Notes: generated by a model not told the origin, from the letters alone. 64,000 bases of DNA from Thermus hydrothermalis (GCF_022760925.1 NZ_JAKTNT010000001.1:42634-106633); one strand, 5' to 3'; shown: positions 49,447 to 58,574, counted from the stretch's first letter. Numbers and translations are program-made.

Positions 49447-49869
49447 TTAAGCGGCGCAGGTCCTGATGGGCGTTTCGTCCCAGGAAAGGGAAAGGGGGCT
49501 GATGTCCACGTTGGTCCAACCTGCGGCGGTGGACTCCAAAGGCTCATCCGGGGAGAGGCTGTAGCGGGCGAGAACCTCTCCGTTCTCGTCCGCAAACTCA
49601 AGCCGCAAGGAAAGGCCCAAAGCCAGGGCGTACCGGGCCAGGGTTTCCAAGGTGAGGGAAAGCCCCCCGGTAGTCTCCAGCTGGCTCACGCGGCTGCGGG
49701 ACACCCCAAGGCGCTTGGCTAGCTTCTCTTGTGTGAGCCCCCGCTTCTCCCGCAAGTGGACCAAAAGCTCAGGCAGTTCCTCTTCCAAAACCTCCCGGTA
49801 GAGCCGCCGCTCCTCAGGGTCCTGCATGGAATCCCTGAAGTAATCTGCAAAGTTCGTGCCCCTAGGCAT
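49447..49869 (-). CDS. HigA-like XRE antitoxin with C-terminal extension
   Basis: The protein has 140 residues. Residues about 25-85 hold an XRE helix-turn-helix (LREKRGLTQEKLAKRLGVSRSRVSQLETTGGLSLTLETLARYALALG). The unusual part is a 50-residue C-terminal extension with aromatic and hydrophobic residues (AGWTNVDISPLSLSW), the place where chaperone-addicted antitoxins carry their chaperone-binding stretch. It starts 2 nt after the restored toxin stop and is intact. Confidence 0.8.
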   Translation of the reverse strand: MPRGTNFADYFRDSMQDPEERRLYREVLEEELPELLVHLREKRGLTQEKLAKRLGVSRSRVSQLETTGGLSLTLETLARYALALGLSLRLEFADENGEVLARYSLSPDEPLESTAAGWTNVDISPLSLSWDETPIRTCAA

Positions 49870-49871
49870 AT

Positions 49872-50227
49872 TTAGTTCACCTCTTCCCTGTAGGCCTGGA
49901 CAACAAGATCCAAAAGTCTTTCGTCGGGCCGGTTCTCATTTTTGAGTTCTCCGGCCACGACCAAAAAGGTGGAGCCTAGCCGAAGAAAATGCGCATGGCG
50001 CCTTCCTGGGTGCGTTTGCGAAGCTCGTGAATCAGCACGCCCTCACGGCGGAAGGATTTGACCCTTGGTGGCCGCATCTCGTCGGTACCAAGCTCCTGAA
50101 GCTCGCTAAGAAGGCGCATGGCTAGCGGGTGGAGGTGGGAGCGAAAGCGCTTCAGTTCCTCAAGCCACTCGCGAAAAGGTTCGCGCCCTTTGGGGTCTTG
50201 GTAGAAGACCACCTGGTATCGCCCCAC
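49872..50227 (-). pseudogene. HigB/RelE-like toxin, one-base frameshift
   Basis: GTG 50227 opens MGRYQVVFYQDPKGREPFREWLEELKRFRSHLHPLAMRLLSELQ, then KSFRREGVLIHELRKRTQEGAMRIFF, a RelE/HigB-type toxin, to TAG near 49976. The family match continues in the next frame as RLGSTFLVVAGELKNENRPDERLLDLVVQAYREEVN, ending in TAA just 2 nt before the antitoxin ATG. Restoring one C near 49982 (TTCTTCCGG) would join them. The antitoxin and the SecB-like gene are intact. Confidence 0.8.
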
Positions 50228-50238
50228 CTCACACCCCC

Positions 50239-50267
50239 ATGTTATTACCCCCAAGATAGTTAGTCAA
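50239..50267 (-). promoter_or_regulatory. Promoter of the HigB/HigA/SecB-like module
   Basis: Minus strand: TTGACT (50262-50267) and TAACAT (50239-50244) with exactly 17 bp between, the best match to a housekeeping promoter in this part of the window. The toxin GTG lies 11 nt after the -10 box. Confidence 0.65.
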
Positions 50268-50296
50268 GGCTAACCTCCGTGCCATCCTCGGCTCCT

Positions 50297-53131
50297 CTAG
50301 CCAAAAAGTCTTTCCTGGACCCCCTTACGCTTTGCGGCCTCCAGCGCCAGGTGTCCGTAGCTTCCCGCCAGCAGGTTGAAGTTCAGGGCGTCTTCCGCAC
50401 GGCCTTTGCGTTCGGCAATCTGGTAAAGCCGGTAGGCGAGGGCCCTCGCCCCCTCGGCCAGGTGGCCGGGAAGCTGGGCGAGGAGGCTTGCGGCGGCGCT
50501 TTCCCCGGCCTTAGCCAAGAGGCGAATGAGGTGGTGGGCCGCCTCCCAGGCGGAGGGGCGCTTGTCGGCGCTGGGGTTCCAGTCCTCGGGGTACTCCTCG
50601 GGGCGGAAAAGGCGCACCTTGCCCCCCCTAGCTAGGAGGATGCCCCCCTCCATCAGGCCCGCCACGGCCACGTTCTTGGCCTTGGCTAGGGTTTCGGCGT
50701 CCCCGTAGGGGCCTTCCTCGTAGCCGTACTGCTCGTACCAGGCGATGGCGAAGCGGGTATCGGGGTCCAGCTCCGCTTCTTCCTCGGCCAGGAACTCGTC
50801 CAGGACCTGGTTTATGAGGGCCAGGGCTTCCCGCACGGAAAGGGGGCGGCCATCCGGCTCCAAAACGGCGGCGTAGCGGCTGAAGACGGCCATGCCCGGC
50901 CCGATGGCGCTTTGGGCCAGGTCCACAGGGGGAATGCTCCCTTGGGTGAGCTCTTTTAGGGCGGCGGGAAGCTCTTGGCGCAAGGCCCGGAGGAAGTCCT
51001 GCCGGGTGGCCTTGGGAGCCCCTTCGGGGCGTGGGCGGCAAACCAACACGATGGAGGAGGCCAAAGCGTTAGACCCCTGGCCCCGGGGGCGGTTGGCCCG
51101 TTCCGTGCGCATGGGCCAGGTGGCGGTTATCTGGAAGCCCTCGTCCACCAGGCCTTGTAGGAAGCTTTCCCAGCCGGTGGAGGCCACCTGGGGAGTATCC
51201 TCCGTTTCCTCCTCCTCTTCCTCCACTTCCTGTTGCTTGAAGGCGTAGTAGAGGCTTAGGGGGTAGTCGGGGTGGGCCTTGGTGCGGAGATTGCGGAAGA
51301 CCTGGCGCATACCCTCCTCAAAGCGGCGCTTGGCGGCCTCCTTGCCCCCGTGGCGGTAGGGGTCGGCGATAAGCTCTTCCTCCTTGGGCACCAGGAGGGT
51401 GCGGAAGAGATCCGGGTAGGTGTCCTTCAGGGTCTTGCGAAGCCAAACGTAGAAGAAGTCGGAAAGATCGGCGTAAGGGACGTTGTCGTAGTAAGGGGGG
51501 TCCGTGGAGATGAGGGGTGAGGAGGGAACGCCGTTGACCGAGTCCGTGGCGTTCACCTGCCGGGCCTGGCCAGGGGGGTGGGCGGGAAGAGCTTCCAGAC
51601 ACTCCGCGACCCATTCCACCGCATCCAAAAAGTTGCGGGTGGAACTTGAAAAGGGGTTTATTTCGGCAAAGTCCCATAGCATTGGTAAAGCTTGACGGCT
51701 GAAAGCGCCGGCGACTTTGTCGCCGGCGCTTTGCCATCTTGATAGAACATTTGAGCTTTCAGCTAAGCGGTCTACAGCCAGAGCTAGATAAACCCCTATG
51801 GCGTCTGTGTACGCCCTGGCACCCCGCCCACCTTGGGCTAGGGGTACGCCGTCGTCGGGTAGGCCCGCCTTTAGGGCGTCCTGGTAGGCCCTTTCCCTCG
51901 CCGCGGCTATAAGTTCGGCGAAGGTGGTGAGGGCCACCAGCTGGCGGGGGGTGAAGAGCTGCGAAAATGACGTCATTCCGTACACAGCAGGGGTCATATG
52001 ACGACTATTCGGAGTTAATGGAAACTCGGGTGCCCAAGCGGGCTTTGCCTTTTTCGCTACCTCCTCGTGCTCGGGCAGTGGGGAGTGGTAGCTCCGGCCC
52101 CCTTGCCCCTCGGCCACGATGGCCATGAGCCGTGCTCCAAGGCGCCCCGCTTTCCCCTCCTGGCGCACGTGCTCTAGGGGGATGGGGCTTCCGCAGACCA
52201 GGCAAACCCCTCCCTTTCGGCTTATGGTGCCCTCCACGGGGGGTTTCCCCGTGCGCTCCACACGGAAGCGAATGCCCTCCGGTGCCCGCTCGGGGACTAC
52301 GAAGGCTTCCTTGCCCTTCTTCTTGGAAAGCCAAAAGGAGCGGGCCAAGGGGGCTTCCGCCCGGCACCCGGGGTTGGGGCAGGTCACGGTCCGGGCCCAA
52401 ATCCAGGCGATAACCGGCTTGCCCTCCACCTCGGGGTAGAGGTGCCCGATGCGCCTCTTGGCCTCCTCGCGCATCCAGGCCCCGTAATGGCGCACATCCC
52501 AAGCGAGGCCCTGGGCGCCAAAGAAGCGGTCGCTGGCCGTGGCCTCCTTCCGGTACTCGGGGTTCATGGGGGGCAGACCCGCAAACCGGGCCGGGATTTC
52601 CAAAAGGGCCTTGTTGAGGAGGACGGCCACCGGGTTCAGGTCGCCGGCGTGGGCGGAAAGGCCCAGGCGCTGGGCCTCTAGGGGTATGGTGCCGCCCCCG
52701 GCGAAAGGGTCCAGCACGGGCGGGGCTTGGCGAAGGAGGGCCTCTATGGCGGGGCGGTCCTCCTTGGAGGCGGGAGGGGCTTGGCCTAGGCTTCGGGCCA
52801 GGCTCTTGGCGATTTCGTACTGGGCCTCGGCGATAACGCCCTGGCCCGGGTTCAGGGCCTCTTGGGGATTTTTGACGTTATCCCAGTTTACCAGACGCTC
52901 CAGGAGCTCAAAGAGCCTTTCCCGCTCCTGCTGGGCCTCCTCGGGGGGAAGGTGGACCCCGGGGTCGTCCACCAGGCTGGCGAAGAGGACGGCTCGGGCG
53001 GCGGCCAGGGGCCGCCTGGCCCACCACAGGTGCAGGGTGGAGGGGTGGCCATGGCGGATGGACTTTTCCCGGCTCGCCTCCCGGTTGATGGCCTCGAGGG
53101 GTAGGGCGACCTCAATGAGCTTCTTCGGCAT
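50297..53131 (-). CDS. DUF1156-type DNA adenine methylase
   Basis: The protein has 944 residues. The N-terminal DUF1156 motif MPKKLIEVALPLEAINREASREKSIRHGHPSTLHLWWARRPL is complete. The SAM-binding motif PVLDPFAGGGTIPLEA lies at 139-152 and the catalytic motif STDPPYYDNVPYADLSDFFYVWL near residue 550 (DPPY, typical of N6-adenine or N4-cytosine enzymes). A Cys-rich insert (TCPNPGCRAEAP...CLVCGSPIP) could bind zinc. In databases this family is called anti-phage-associated when next to DUF499 proteins. It overlaps the fic gene end by 20 nt. Confidence 0.85.
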   Translation of the reverse strand: MPKKLIEVALPLEAINREASREKSIRHGHPSTLHLWWARRPLAAARAVLFASLVDDPGVHLPPEEAQQERERLFELLERLVNWDNVKNPQEALNPGQGVIAEAQYEIAKSLARSLGQAPPASKEDRPAIEALLRQAPPVLDPFAGGGTIPLEAQRLGLSAHAGDLNPVAVLLNKALLEIPARFAGLPPMNPEYRKEATASDRFFGAQGLAWDVRHYGAWMREEAKRRIGHLYPEVEGKPVIAWIWARTVTCPNPGCRAEAPLARSFWLSKKKGKEAFVVPERAPEGIRFRVERTGKPPVEGTISRKGGVCLVCGSPIPLEHVRQEGKAGRLGARLMAIVAEGQGGRSYHSPLPEHEEVAKKAKPAWAPEFPLTPNSRHMTPAVYGMTSFSQLFTPRQLVALTTFAELIAAARERAYQDALKAGLPDDGVPLAQGGRGARAYTDAIGVYLALAVDRLAESSNVLSRWQSAGDKVAGAFSRQALPMLWDFAEINPFSSSTRNFLDAVEWVAECLEALPAHPPGQARQVNATDSVNGVPSSPLISTDPPYYDNVPYADLSDFFYVWLRKTLKDTYPDLFRTLLVPKEEELIADPYRHGGKEAAKRRFEEGMRQVFRNLRTKAHPDYPLSLYYAFKQQEVEEEEEETEDTPQVASTGWESFLQGLVDEGFQITATWPMRTERANRPRGQGSNALASSIVLVCRPRPEGAPKATRQDFLRALRQELPAALKELTQGSIPPVDLAQSAIGPGMAVFSRYAAVLEPDGRPLSVREALALINQVLDEFLAEEEAELDPDTRFAIAWYEQYGYEEGPYGDAETLAKAKNVAVAGLMEGGILLARGGKVRLFRPEEYPEDWNPSADKRPSAWEAAHHLIRLLAKAGESAAASLLAQLPGHLAEGARALAYRLYQIAERKGRAEDALNFNLLAGSYGHLALEAAKRKGVQERLFG

Positions 53132-54290
53132 GGCTGGGCTCCTCCAGGGTTTGCAGGATTTCCCGGGCGCCGTAAAGGCGGTTGCGCCGGGCCTGGCTTA
53201 GGGGCGTGAGTATACCGTCTTCCACAAGCCTCCCTATTAGGCGCATGGCCCAGGCGTGGGTTACCTCTAAACGTTCCCGCACGATGGACGCCGTAAGTAC
53301 GGGCTGCTCAAAGAGAAGGTCAATCAGGGCTAAGAGGTGCGCGCTCCCGCCCTTGTCCTGATAGATTTGCCGCCAGTTTTGACGGAGGGCTATGAGTCGC
53401 TGGGCCTTTTGGGTGGCGTCCTTCGCCTCGGTTTTTACACCTTTGAGGAAGAAGACAATCCATGACATCCAGTCTCCTGTCTGGCTAACGCGCAGAAGGA
53501 GATCGTAATACTGGCTCCTATGACGCTCAAAATAGGCGGAGAGGTACAAGGCCGGCTCGGGCAAAAGGTTCCGCTCCAAGAGCATCAGGGTAATCAGGAG
53601 GCGACCAATGCGGCCGTTGCCGTCCAGGAAAGGGTGTATAGCCTCAAACTGGTAGTGTACCAGGGCTATCTCCACCAGGGGGGGTAGCCCATGGTCGCTG
53701 TGCCAGAAACGCTCCAAGGCGTCTAGGGCTTCCAGCATGGGGCCTGGAGGGGGGGGCACGTAACGAGCTTCAGCCAGGGTACACCCTGGCGGGCCAATCC
53801 AATTTTGCGCCCGCCGAAACTCACCTGGCGCCCGGTTTTGGCCCCGCACCCCTTGTAGGAGAACGGCCTGCATCTCCTTGAGGAGGCGCAGGGAAAGGGG
53901 AAGTTCCTTTAGGAGCGCCCTCCCTCGTTCTAGGGCACGAATGTAGTTGAGGACCTCTTGGGCATCCTCGCGTAGATTTGGGTTGGGGAAAAGGGGGGCC
54001 TGGGCCTCCATGGCGTAAACGTCTACTAGGCTCGCCTGGGTGCCCTCAATCCGAGATGAGAGTACGGCTTCCTTGCGGATGAAAGGCCGAATGAAAAGGT
54101 AAGGGTTAGGTAACGTGTGCAGTAAGCCCGCAAGCTCACCAAGGTTGCCCCTAGCCTCGTCCAGGAGACGTACTAAAGGGGGTGTCCACTCCAATGGAGG
54201 TGGCAAGGGGTCAGGGACGAAGGCATAGGCGCCTTGACCAATGGAAACGAGCCTGCCCGGGGATCTTGGCGAAAAGGCTTCGGGGCGCAT
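53112..54290 (-). CDS. Fic-domain AMPylation protein with C-terminal winged helix
   Basis: The protein has 392 residues. Residues 78-84 (SSRIEGT) match the inhibitory helix motif [ST]xxxE[GN]. The Fic core motif HPFLDGNGRIGR is complete at 219-230. The C-terminal 80 residues form a winged helix (LIDLLFEQPVLTASIVRERLEVTHAWAMRLIGRL). This is the common class of self-inhibited Fic proteins with a DNA-binding tail. A perfect 12-bp inverted repeat overlaps its promoter, which suggests autoregulation. It lies between the helicase and methylase genes. Confidence 0.9.
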   Translation of the reverse strand: MRPEAFSPRSPGRLVSIGQGAYAFVPDPLPPPLEWTPPLVRLLDEARGNLGELAGLLHTLPNPYLFIRPFIRKEAVLSSRIEGTQASLVDVYAMEAQAPLFPNPNLREDAQEVLNYIRALERGRALLKELPLSLRLLKEMQAVLLQGVRGQNRAPGEFRRAQNWIGPPGCTLAEARYVPPPPGPMLEALDALERFWHSDHGLPPLVEIALVHYQFEAIHPFLDGNGRIGRLLITLMLLERNLLPEPALYLSAYFERHRSQYYDLLLRVSQTGDWMSWIVFFLKGVKTEAKDATQKAQRLIALRQNWRQIYQDKGGSAHLLALIDLLFEQPVLTASIVRERLEVTHAWAMRLIGRLVEDGILTPLSQARRNRLYGAREILQTLEEPSHAEEAH

Positions 54291-54297
54291 GGGTCTT

Positions 54298-54303
54298 ATG
54301 ATA
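54298..54303 (-). promoter_or_regulatory. -10 hexamer TATCAT of the fic gene
   Basis: Seven nt before ATG 54290, in the leaderless position, downstream of the palindromic operator. Confidence 0.45.
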
Positions 54304-54319
54304 CTAGACCCCCCTCTTT

Positions 54320-54346
54320 GTATAACAAGCTTGGAGCTTGTTATAC
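54320..54346. promoter_or_regulatory. Palindromic operator upstream of fic
   Basis: GTATAACAAGCT (54320-54331) and AGCTTGTTATAC (54335-54346) are perfect inverted repeats with 3 nt between. The repeat covers the -35 region of the fic promoter and lies in the 63-bp gap after the helicase gene, so it might also act as a hairpin there. Likely target of the Fic winged helix (inference). Confidence 0.6.
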
Positions 54347-54353
54347 GAGCGTA

Positions 54354-57300
54354 TCATTTCCCCGCCTCTACCACCCGCACCGCCCGGGCCAGGACCTGCT
54401 TGAGGTCGTAGGACACATTGGTGGCGGCGAAGTCGGGCTCACCCATGAAGGGAGGGACGTAGTGGATGCGCAAGGCCCTCTGCCCAGCCGTTTCCACCAC
54501 CACCAGGTACCAGTTTTCCCGCTTGTTGAGGGCGGTGAGGATCTGGGTGCGGGAGAGGGTGACCACTTCTGAGCCGGGGCCCTTGGCCTTCACCTCCAGG
54601 AGGCGCAGGTGCCCGTCCGGGGTGCGGGACTCCACGTCGTAGCCCGGGTAGCCTGGGGGCATCTCCTCCGGCTCGTGCCCCATGCTTCGCTCGGCCCAAA
54701 GGACCGCCTCCACGGCGATGCGCTCCAGGTGTTGGCGGACGTCTTCCTCAGGGGCTTGCAGGGCCTGGGAGAAGGGCGGCACCACCAGGATGGCCTGGGA
54801 GAGCCGAGGGGGGAGGGAGCGCAGGTGGCGGGCTTTTTCCAACTCCTCCTCCCTTCGGCGTAGCCGCTCCCGCAACTCATCCGCCATGCGCCGGAACGCT
54901 TCCGCCCGGCCGGCAGCGCCAGCTTTCCCCTTTTGGGCCCGCTCGTGTTCTTCATGGGCCCGCTGGTCCAAGTGGTAGATTTCCGACAAGAGCCTATCCT
55001 TCACCGCCTTTAGCGTGCGGTCCACCTCCACCTGGCGGAAGCGGCGAACCTCTTCCAGGTGCTTGCGGGCAAGGTGGCCTGCGGCGTACGCCTCGGCCTT
55101 CTCCAAGAGGGAGGCAAGGTCAAACTTCTCCAGGAGGGACAAGGCGTTCTCCCGCTCCTCCTCCGAGGCCGGGCGCAGGTCCAGGTAAGGGGCGGGGCCT
55201 TCTTCTCGCACCTCGCCCCCTGGGGTCAGGCTCAGGTAGAGGAAGCGGCGGGATACGGGCCCCTTGGCGTCCTGCACCTCGTGCTCCAAGGCCAGGATGA
55301 GGCGGGGGGTGGTGGCGTTTTCGTCCACCAGGACGGTGCCCCGCTCCAGGTACCCGCCCCACTCGGCCAAGGCGGCGTCCAGGAGGGCCTCGAGGAGGGG
55401 ATGCCCCGGGGTGAGGAAGTCGGCCACGGGCTTTCCGGGCCAGGCCACCTGGTCCTTGTGGAAGGTCACCCGGGTGTAGCTCCGCAGGATCCCGGGCCGG
55501 GCCTGGCGCACCCGTGCCGGGACGAAGCTCACCTCCATCCGGGCCCCCTCCCGGCGGTGGACGGTGCCCCCCAAGCGGGTGAGGGCCTCCTGGAAGAAGC
55601 TGGAGAGGTAGTGAGGCTGAAGCTTTCTGGCCTCGGCCCGCTCCATCGCCAGCCTGAGTTCCGTCAGGCGCTTGGGGTCCAAGACCTCGGAGGCCAAGGC
55701 GTTTTGGAGGAGGGCTTCCAGCCGTTTGAGGTCCACGGCCCCTTCCACTTTTTGGAAAAGGCGGGCCCGCACCTCCGGGTCCTCCCCGTAGCGGATGGCC
55801 TCCAGGAGGAGTTCCCAAAGGGGCTTTTCCTGGAAGAGCTTGCCCAGGACATCAAAGACCTTGCCCCCCAAGGCCGTGCTCGCCTCCTCCAGTTTGCGCA
55901 GGAGGCGTAGGTAGACCTCGCCTTCCCGGGTGTTTGCCGCCACCAGGTTCCACATGTGGCAGACCTCGGTCTGCCCGATGCGGTGGATGCGGCCAAAGCG
56001 TTGCTCCAGGCGGGCCGGGTTCCAAGGCAGGTCGTAGTTGATGAGGAGGTGGGCCTGTTGGAGGTTCACCCCTTCCCCAGCGGCGTCCGTGGCGATGAGG
56101 ATGAGGGCTTCCCGGTCCTGGGTGAAGCGGGCCTGCCGCAGGCGGCGCTCCTCCCGGGAAAGCCCCCCGTGGATGCTCACGAGGGCCTCGGGACGGCCCA
56201 GGTAGCGGGCGAGCCTCTTTTCCAGGTAGTCCAGGGTGTCCTTGTGTTCCGTAAAGAGGATGAGCTTGTGCCCCCGGATGCGGTCGGTTTCCAGGAGGCT
56301 TCTAAGCTCCTGCCACTTGCGGTCCTGTTCCTCCCTGAGAAGGGCTTGGGCCATGGCCTCCAGGCGCTTGAGGGTAGCGATTTCCATCTCCAGCTCGGCC
56401 AGGGTGCGGGCGGCGGTGGCCTGGTCCAGGACCGCAGGAGCCCCTTCCAGCTCCTCGCTGGGGAACTCCTCCAGCTCCTCCAGGTCCTCCTCCTCCAGGA
56501 CTGGGAACCGCAGGGCGAGACCCTGCTTCACCTCTTCCCGGCGGGCCTCGAGGCGCTTCCGGCGCCGGCTTAGGGAGCGGGCGATGGCCAGGGGGCTGCT
56601 GGCCAGGCGGCGCTGGAGCAGGGTGAGGGCGAAGCCCACGGTGCGGCGCTGCCCTTCCTCCAGCGCTTCGGCCCGGTTCATCTCCTCCCGGACGTAGGCG
56701 GTCACCGCCTCGTAGAGCTCCATCTCCTGGGGGGAGAGGGCGTAGCCCACGGTGTAGGCTCGCCGCTCGGGGAAGAGGGGGGTGCCGTCAAAGCGGACCA
56801 GGTCTTCCTTCTGTCGCCTTAGCCAAAGCCCTTCGGTGTTCAAGGCGGGGCTATTGGGCCGAGGCTTGCCCCTAAAGCGGTCGGGATCCAAAAGGGAGAG
56901 GAAAAGCCGGAAGTCCTCCTCCTTTCCCCGGTGGGGGGTGGCGGTGAGGAGGAGGAAGTGGCGGGCCTTTTCGGAGAGGCGCTCGCCCAGGCGGTACCGG
57001 CGCGTGGCCTTGACCTCGAGGCCGTAGTAGGTGGCGGCCATCTTGTGGGCCTCGTCCACCACCACCAGGTCCCAGTCCACCTCGAGGGCCTTTTCCGCCA
57101 CCTCGGGAAAGCGGGCCAGCTGGTCCATGCGGGCGATCCAGTAGCCGTGCTCCCGGAAAGGGTTCTCGCGGGCGGTTTCCAGGCGTTGGCGGGAGAGGAC
57201 CTCAAACGGCAGGCGGAACTTTTCCCAAAGCTCTTCCTGCCACTGCAAGACCAAGGCCCCCGGGGCCACCACGAGGGCCCGCTCCAAAGCCCCCCGTAGG

Positions 57301-57743
57301 GCCAGTTCCCGCATGAAGAGCCCCGCCATGATGGTCTTCCCCGCTCCCGGGTCGTCGGCGAGGAGGAAGCGCAAGGGGTTTTTGGGGAGCATGTGGCCAT
57401 AAACCGCCTCTATCTGGTGGGGCAAGGGCTCCACCAGGGAGCTGTGGACGGCCATGAAGGGGTCAAAGAGGTAGGCCAGGCGGATCCGCTTGGCCTCCGC
57501 CGCCAGGCGGAAGAGGTCCCCGGGGGCGTCTAGGGGGAAGCGGGGCGCCTCCTCCACCACGAGCTGGGCGAGGTCCTCGGGGTAGAGGAGGGCCTCGCCC
57601 AGCTCGCCTTGGGCGTTGCGGTAGGTGATCTGCAGGGCGCCCTCGAGGGGGCGCACGTGCTCCACATGAACGCTTTCCCCGGGCACCAGTCCCTTAAGGC
57701 GATGCCCAGGACGCACCCTGTGGAGGAGGGGAATGGGATCCAC
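54354..57743 (-). CDS. SNF2-family helicase with C-terminal DUF3883-like domain
   Basis: The protein has 1129 residues from GTG. Helicase motifs in order: LADDPGAGKTIMAGL (P-loop at 131-137), VVVDEAHKM (DEAH 230-233), LLLTATPHRGKEEDF, LILFTEHKDTLDYLEKRL, ILIATDAAGEGVNLQ and QRFGRIHRIGQ. The C-terminal 120 residues (PGYDVESRTPDGHLRLLEVKAKGPGSEVVTLSRTQILTAL) are a DUF3883-like, nuclease-fold domain with the ExK sequence LEVKAK. Similar proteins occur in DISARM (DrmD) and related defence systems. It is the first gene of the island; TAAACT at 57750-57755 lies 6 nt before the GTG. Confidence 0.9.
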   Translation of the reverse strand: MDPIPLLHRVRPGHRLKGLVPGESVHVEHVRPLEGALQITYRNAQGELGEALLYPEDLAQLVVEEAPRFPLDAPGDLFRLAAEAKRIRLAYLFDPFMAVHSSLVEPLPHQIEAVYGHMLPKNPLRFLLADDPGAGKTIMAGLFMRELALRGALERALVVAPGALVLQWQEELWEKFRLPFEVLSRQRLETARENPFREHGYWIARMDQLARFPEVAEKALEVDWDLVVVDEAHKMAATYYGLEVKATRRYRLGERLSEKARHFLLLTATPHRGKEEDFRLFLSLLDPDRFRGKPRPNSPALNTEGLWLRRQKEDLVRFDGTPLFPERRAYTVGYALSPQEMELYEAVTAYVREEMNRAEALEEGQRRTVGFALTLLQRRLASSPLAIARSLSRRRKRLEARREEVKQGLALRFPVLEEEDLEELEEFPSEELEGAPAVLDQATAARTLAELEMEIATLKRLEAMAQALLREEQDRKWQELRSLLETDRIRGHKLILFTEHKDTLDYLEKRLARYLGRPEALVSIHGGLSREERRLRQARFTQDREALILIATDAAGEGVNLQQAHLLINYDLPWNPARLEQRFGRIHRIGQTEVCHMWNLVAANTREGEVYLRLLRKLEEASTALGGKVFDVLGKLFQEKPLWELLLEAIRYGEDPEVRARLFQKVEGAVDLKRLEALLQNALASEVLDPKRLTELRLAMERAEARKLQPHYLSSFFQEALTRLGGTVHRREGARMEVSFVPARVRQARPGILRSYTRVTFHKDQVAWPGKPVADFLTPGHPLLEALLDAALAEWGGYLERGTVLVDENATTPRLILALEHEVQDAKGPVSRRFLYLSLTPGGEVREEGPAPYLDLRPASEEERENALSLLEKFDLASLLEKAEAYAAGHLARKHLEEVRRFRQVEVDRTLKAVKDRLLSEIYHLDQRAHEEHERAQKGKAGAAGRAEAFRRMADELRERLRRREEELEKARHLRSLPPRLSQAILVVPPFSQALQAPEEDVRQHLERIAVEAVLWAERSMGHEPEEMPPGYPGYDVESRTPDGHLRLLEVKAKGPGSEVVTLSRTQILTALNKRENWYLVVVETAGQRALRIHYVPPFMGEPDFAATNVSYDLKQVLARAVRVVEAGK

Positions 57744-57749
57744 GGGTTT

Positions 57750-57755
57750 AGTTTA
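57750..57755 (-). promoter_or_regulatory. -10 hexamer TAAACT of the helicase gene
   Basis: Six nt before GTG 57743; same leaderless geometry as at other operon heads. Confidence 0.45.
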
Positions 57756-58574
57756 GCCCAAGTTGCCACCTCTCCCTGGACTTGAAACAATAGCGGCCGG
57801 TACGCCGTTGCGGACCTCAAAACCATCCACTTGTGCACCCAGGGGGATACTTATCTGCCGTGACCCCTTGAAAAAGGCTCTGATGACGGGTGCTATACCC
57901 CCAGCCCAACCCCTACCCATGGCCATCCCGCCAAGCCCTCACCTGGGGGCATCCCTCAAAGCCCTCCTCCCCCAGGGCCACGGCCAGGCGGAGAGGGAGG
58001 CGGTGAGGGGGGTCTTTCCTGAGCTGGTGGCACGGGTCTCCACGCGGGAGTTCTCGCTTCTCAGGCTCTAGCCTTCCTCTCTGGGGATAGGTGTGGGAGA
58101 TGAGCGTTTATGCGGGATATACGAGGGGTGCAAGTTTTGAGAAAGGGCTGCAGCGCCCTTGTAATCATCCCCCACGAGCCCCCGACCCCGGGGGCAGGGT
58201 ACGAGGTCTACGTGCAGAGGCAAATCGGGAGCGCCACTTGGGAGAGGACTTGGTGCTTCTGGGTGGACACTACCCTAGTCCCCTTTTGAAGAGGCTTTGA
58301 GGTATTGGACGCAGTGAGCTACCCCCAGGGGGTAAAGGGGGGTACAAGCCTCCAGGCCCTCCAGGGGATTTCTCCCTGTCGTAGGCCCGGGGGACGGAGA
58401 CCCCGGCGCAGGCGGAGACCTTTCCTCGTAAGGGCCGCATAAGGCCTCCACCGGAGTAGGGACCCTGTTTTCTCGCCCCCCACCGCTTCCAGGCCTGTTT
58501 CTTAGCGGCGACGGCTTTGGGTATCTCCCATGCCCTAGGGTTATCCCGCTTGGGTGGGCCCACGCCCCTAAACT
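57756..58574. other. Gene-poor region at the edge of the defence island
   Basis: About 820 bp without a confident gene. It holds short plus-strand frames (57919-58071; 58128-58289) and, on the minus strand near 58270-58563, a frame with KAVAAKKQAWKRWGARKQG that looks like debris of a mobile element. Codon pattern is weak throughout. Confidence 0.4.
58128..58289 (+). CDS. Possible small ORF, 53 codons
   Basis: GTG 58128 follows TATACG (58118-58123) by 4 nt and opens MQVLRKGCSALVIIPHEPPT...YEVYVQRQIGSATW. The start faintly resembles AbrB-type antitoxin N-termini. No partner is seen. Low support. Confidence 0.2.
   Translation: MQVLRKGCSALVIIPHEPPTPGAGYEVYVQRQIGSATWERTWCFWVDTTLVPF

Noticed and set aside
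58270..58563. Minus-strand frame possibly from a transposon
   Set aside because: No motif of a known transposase can be identified; kept only in the region note.
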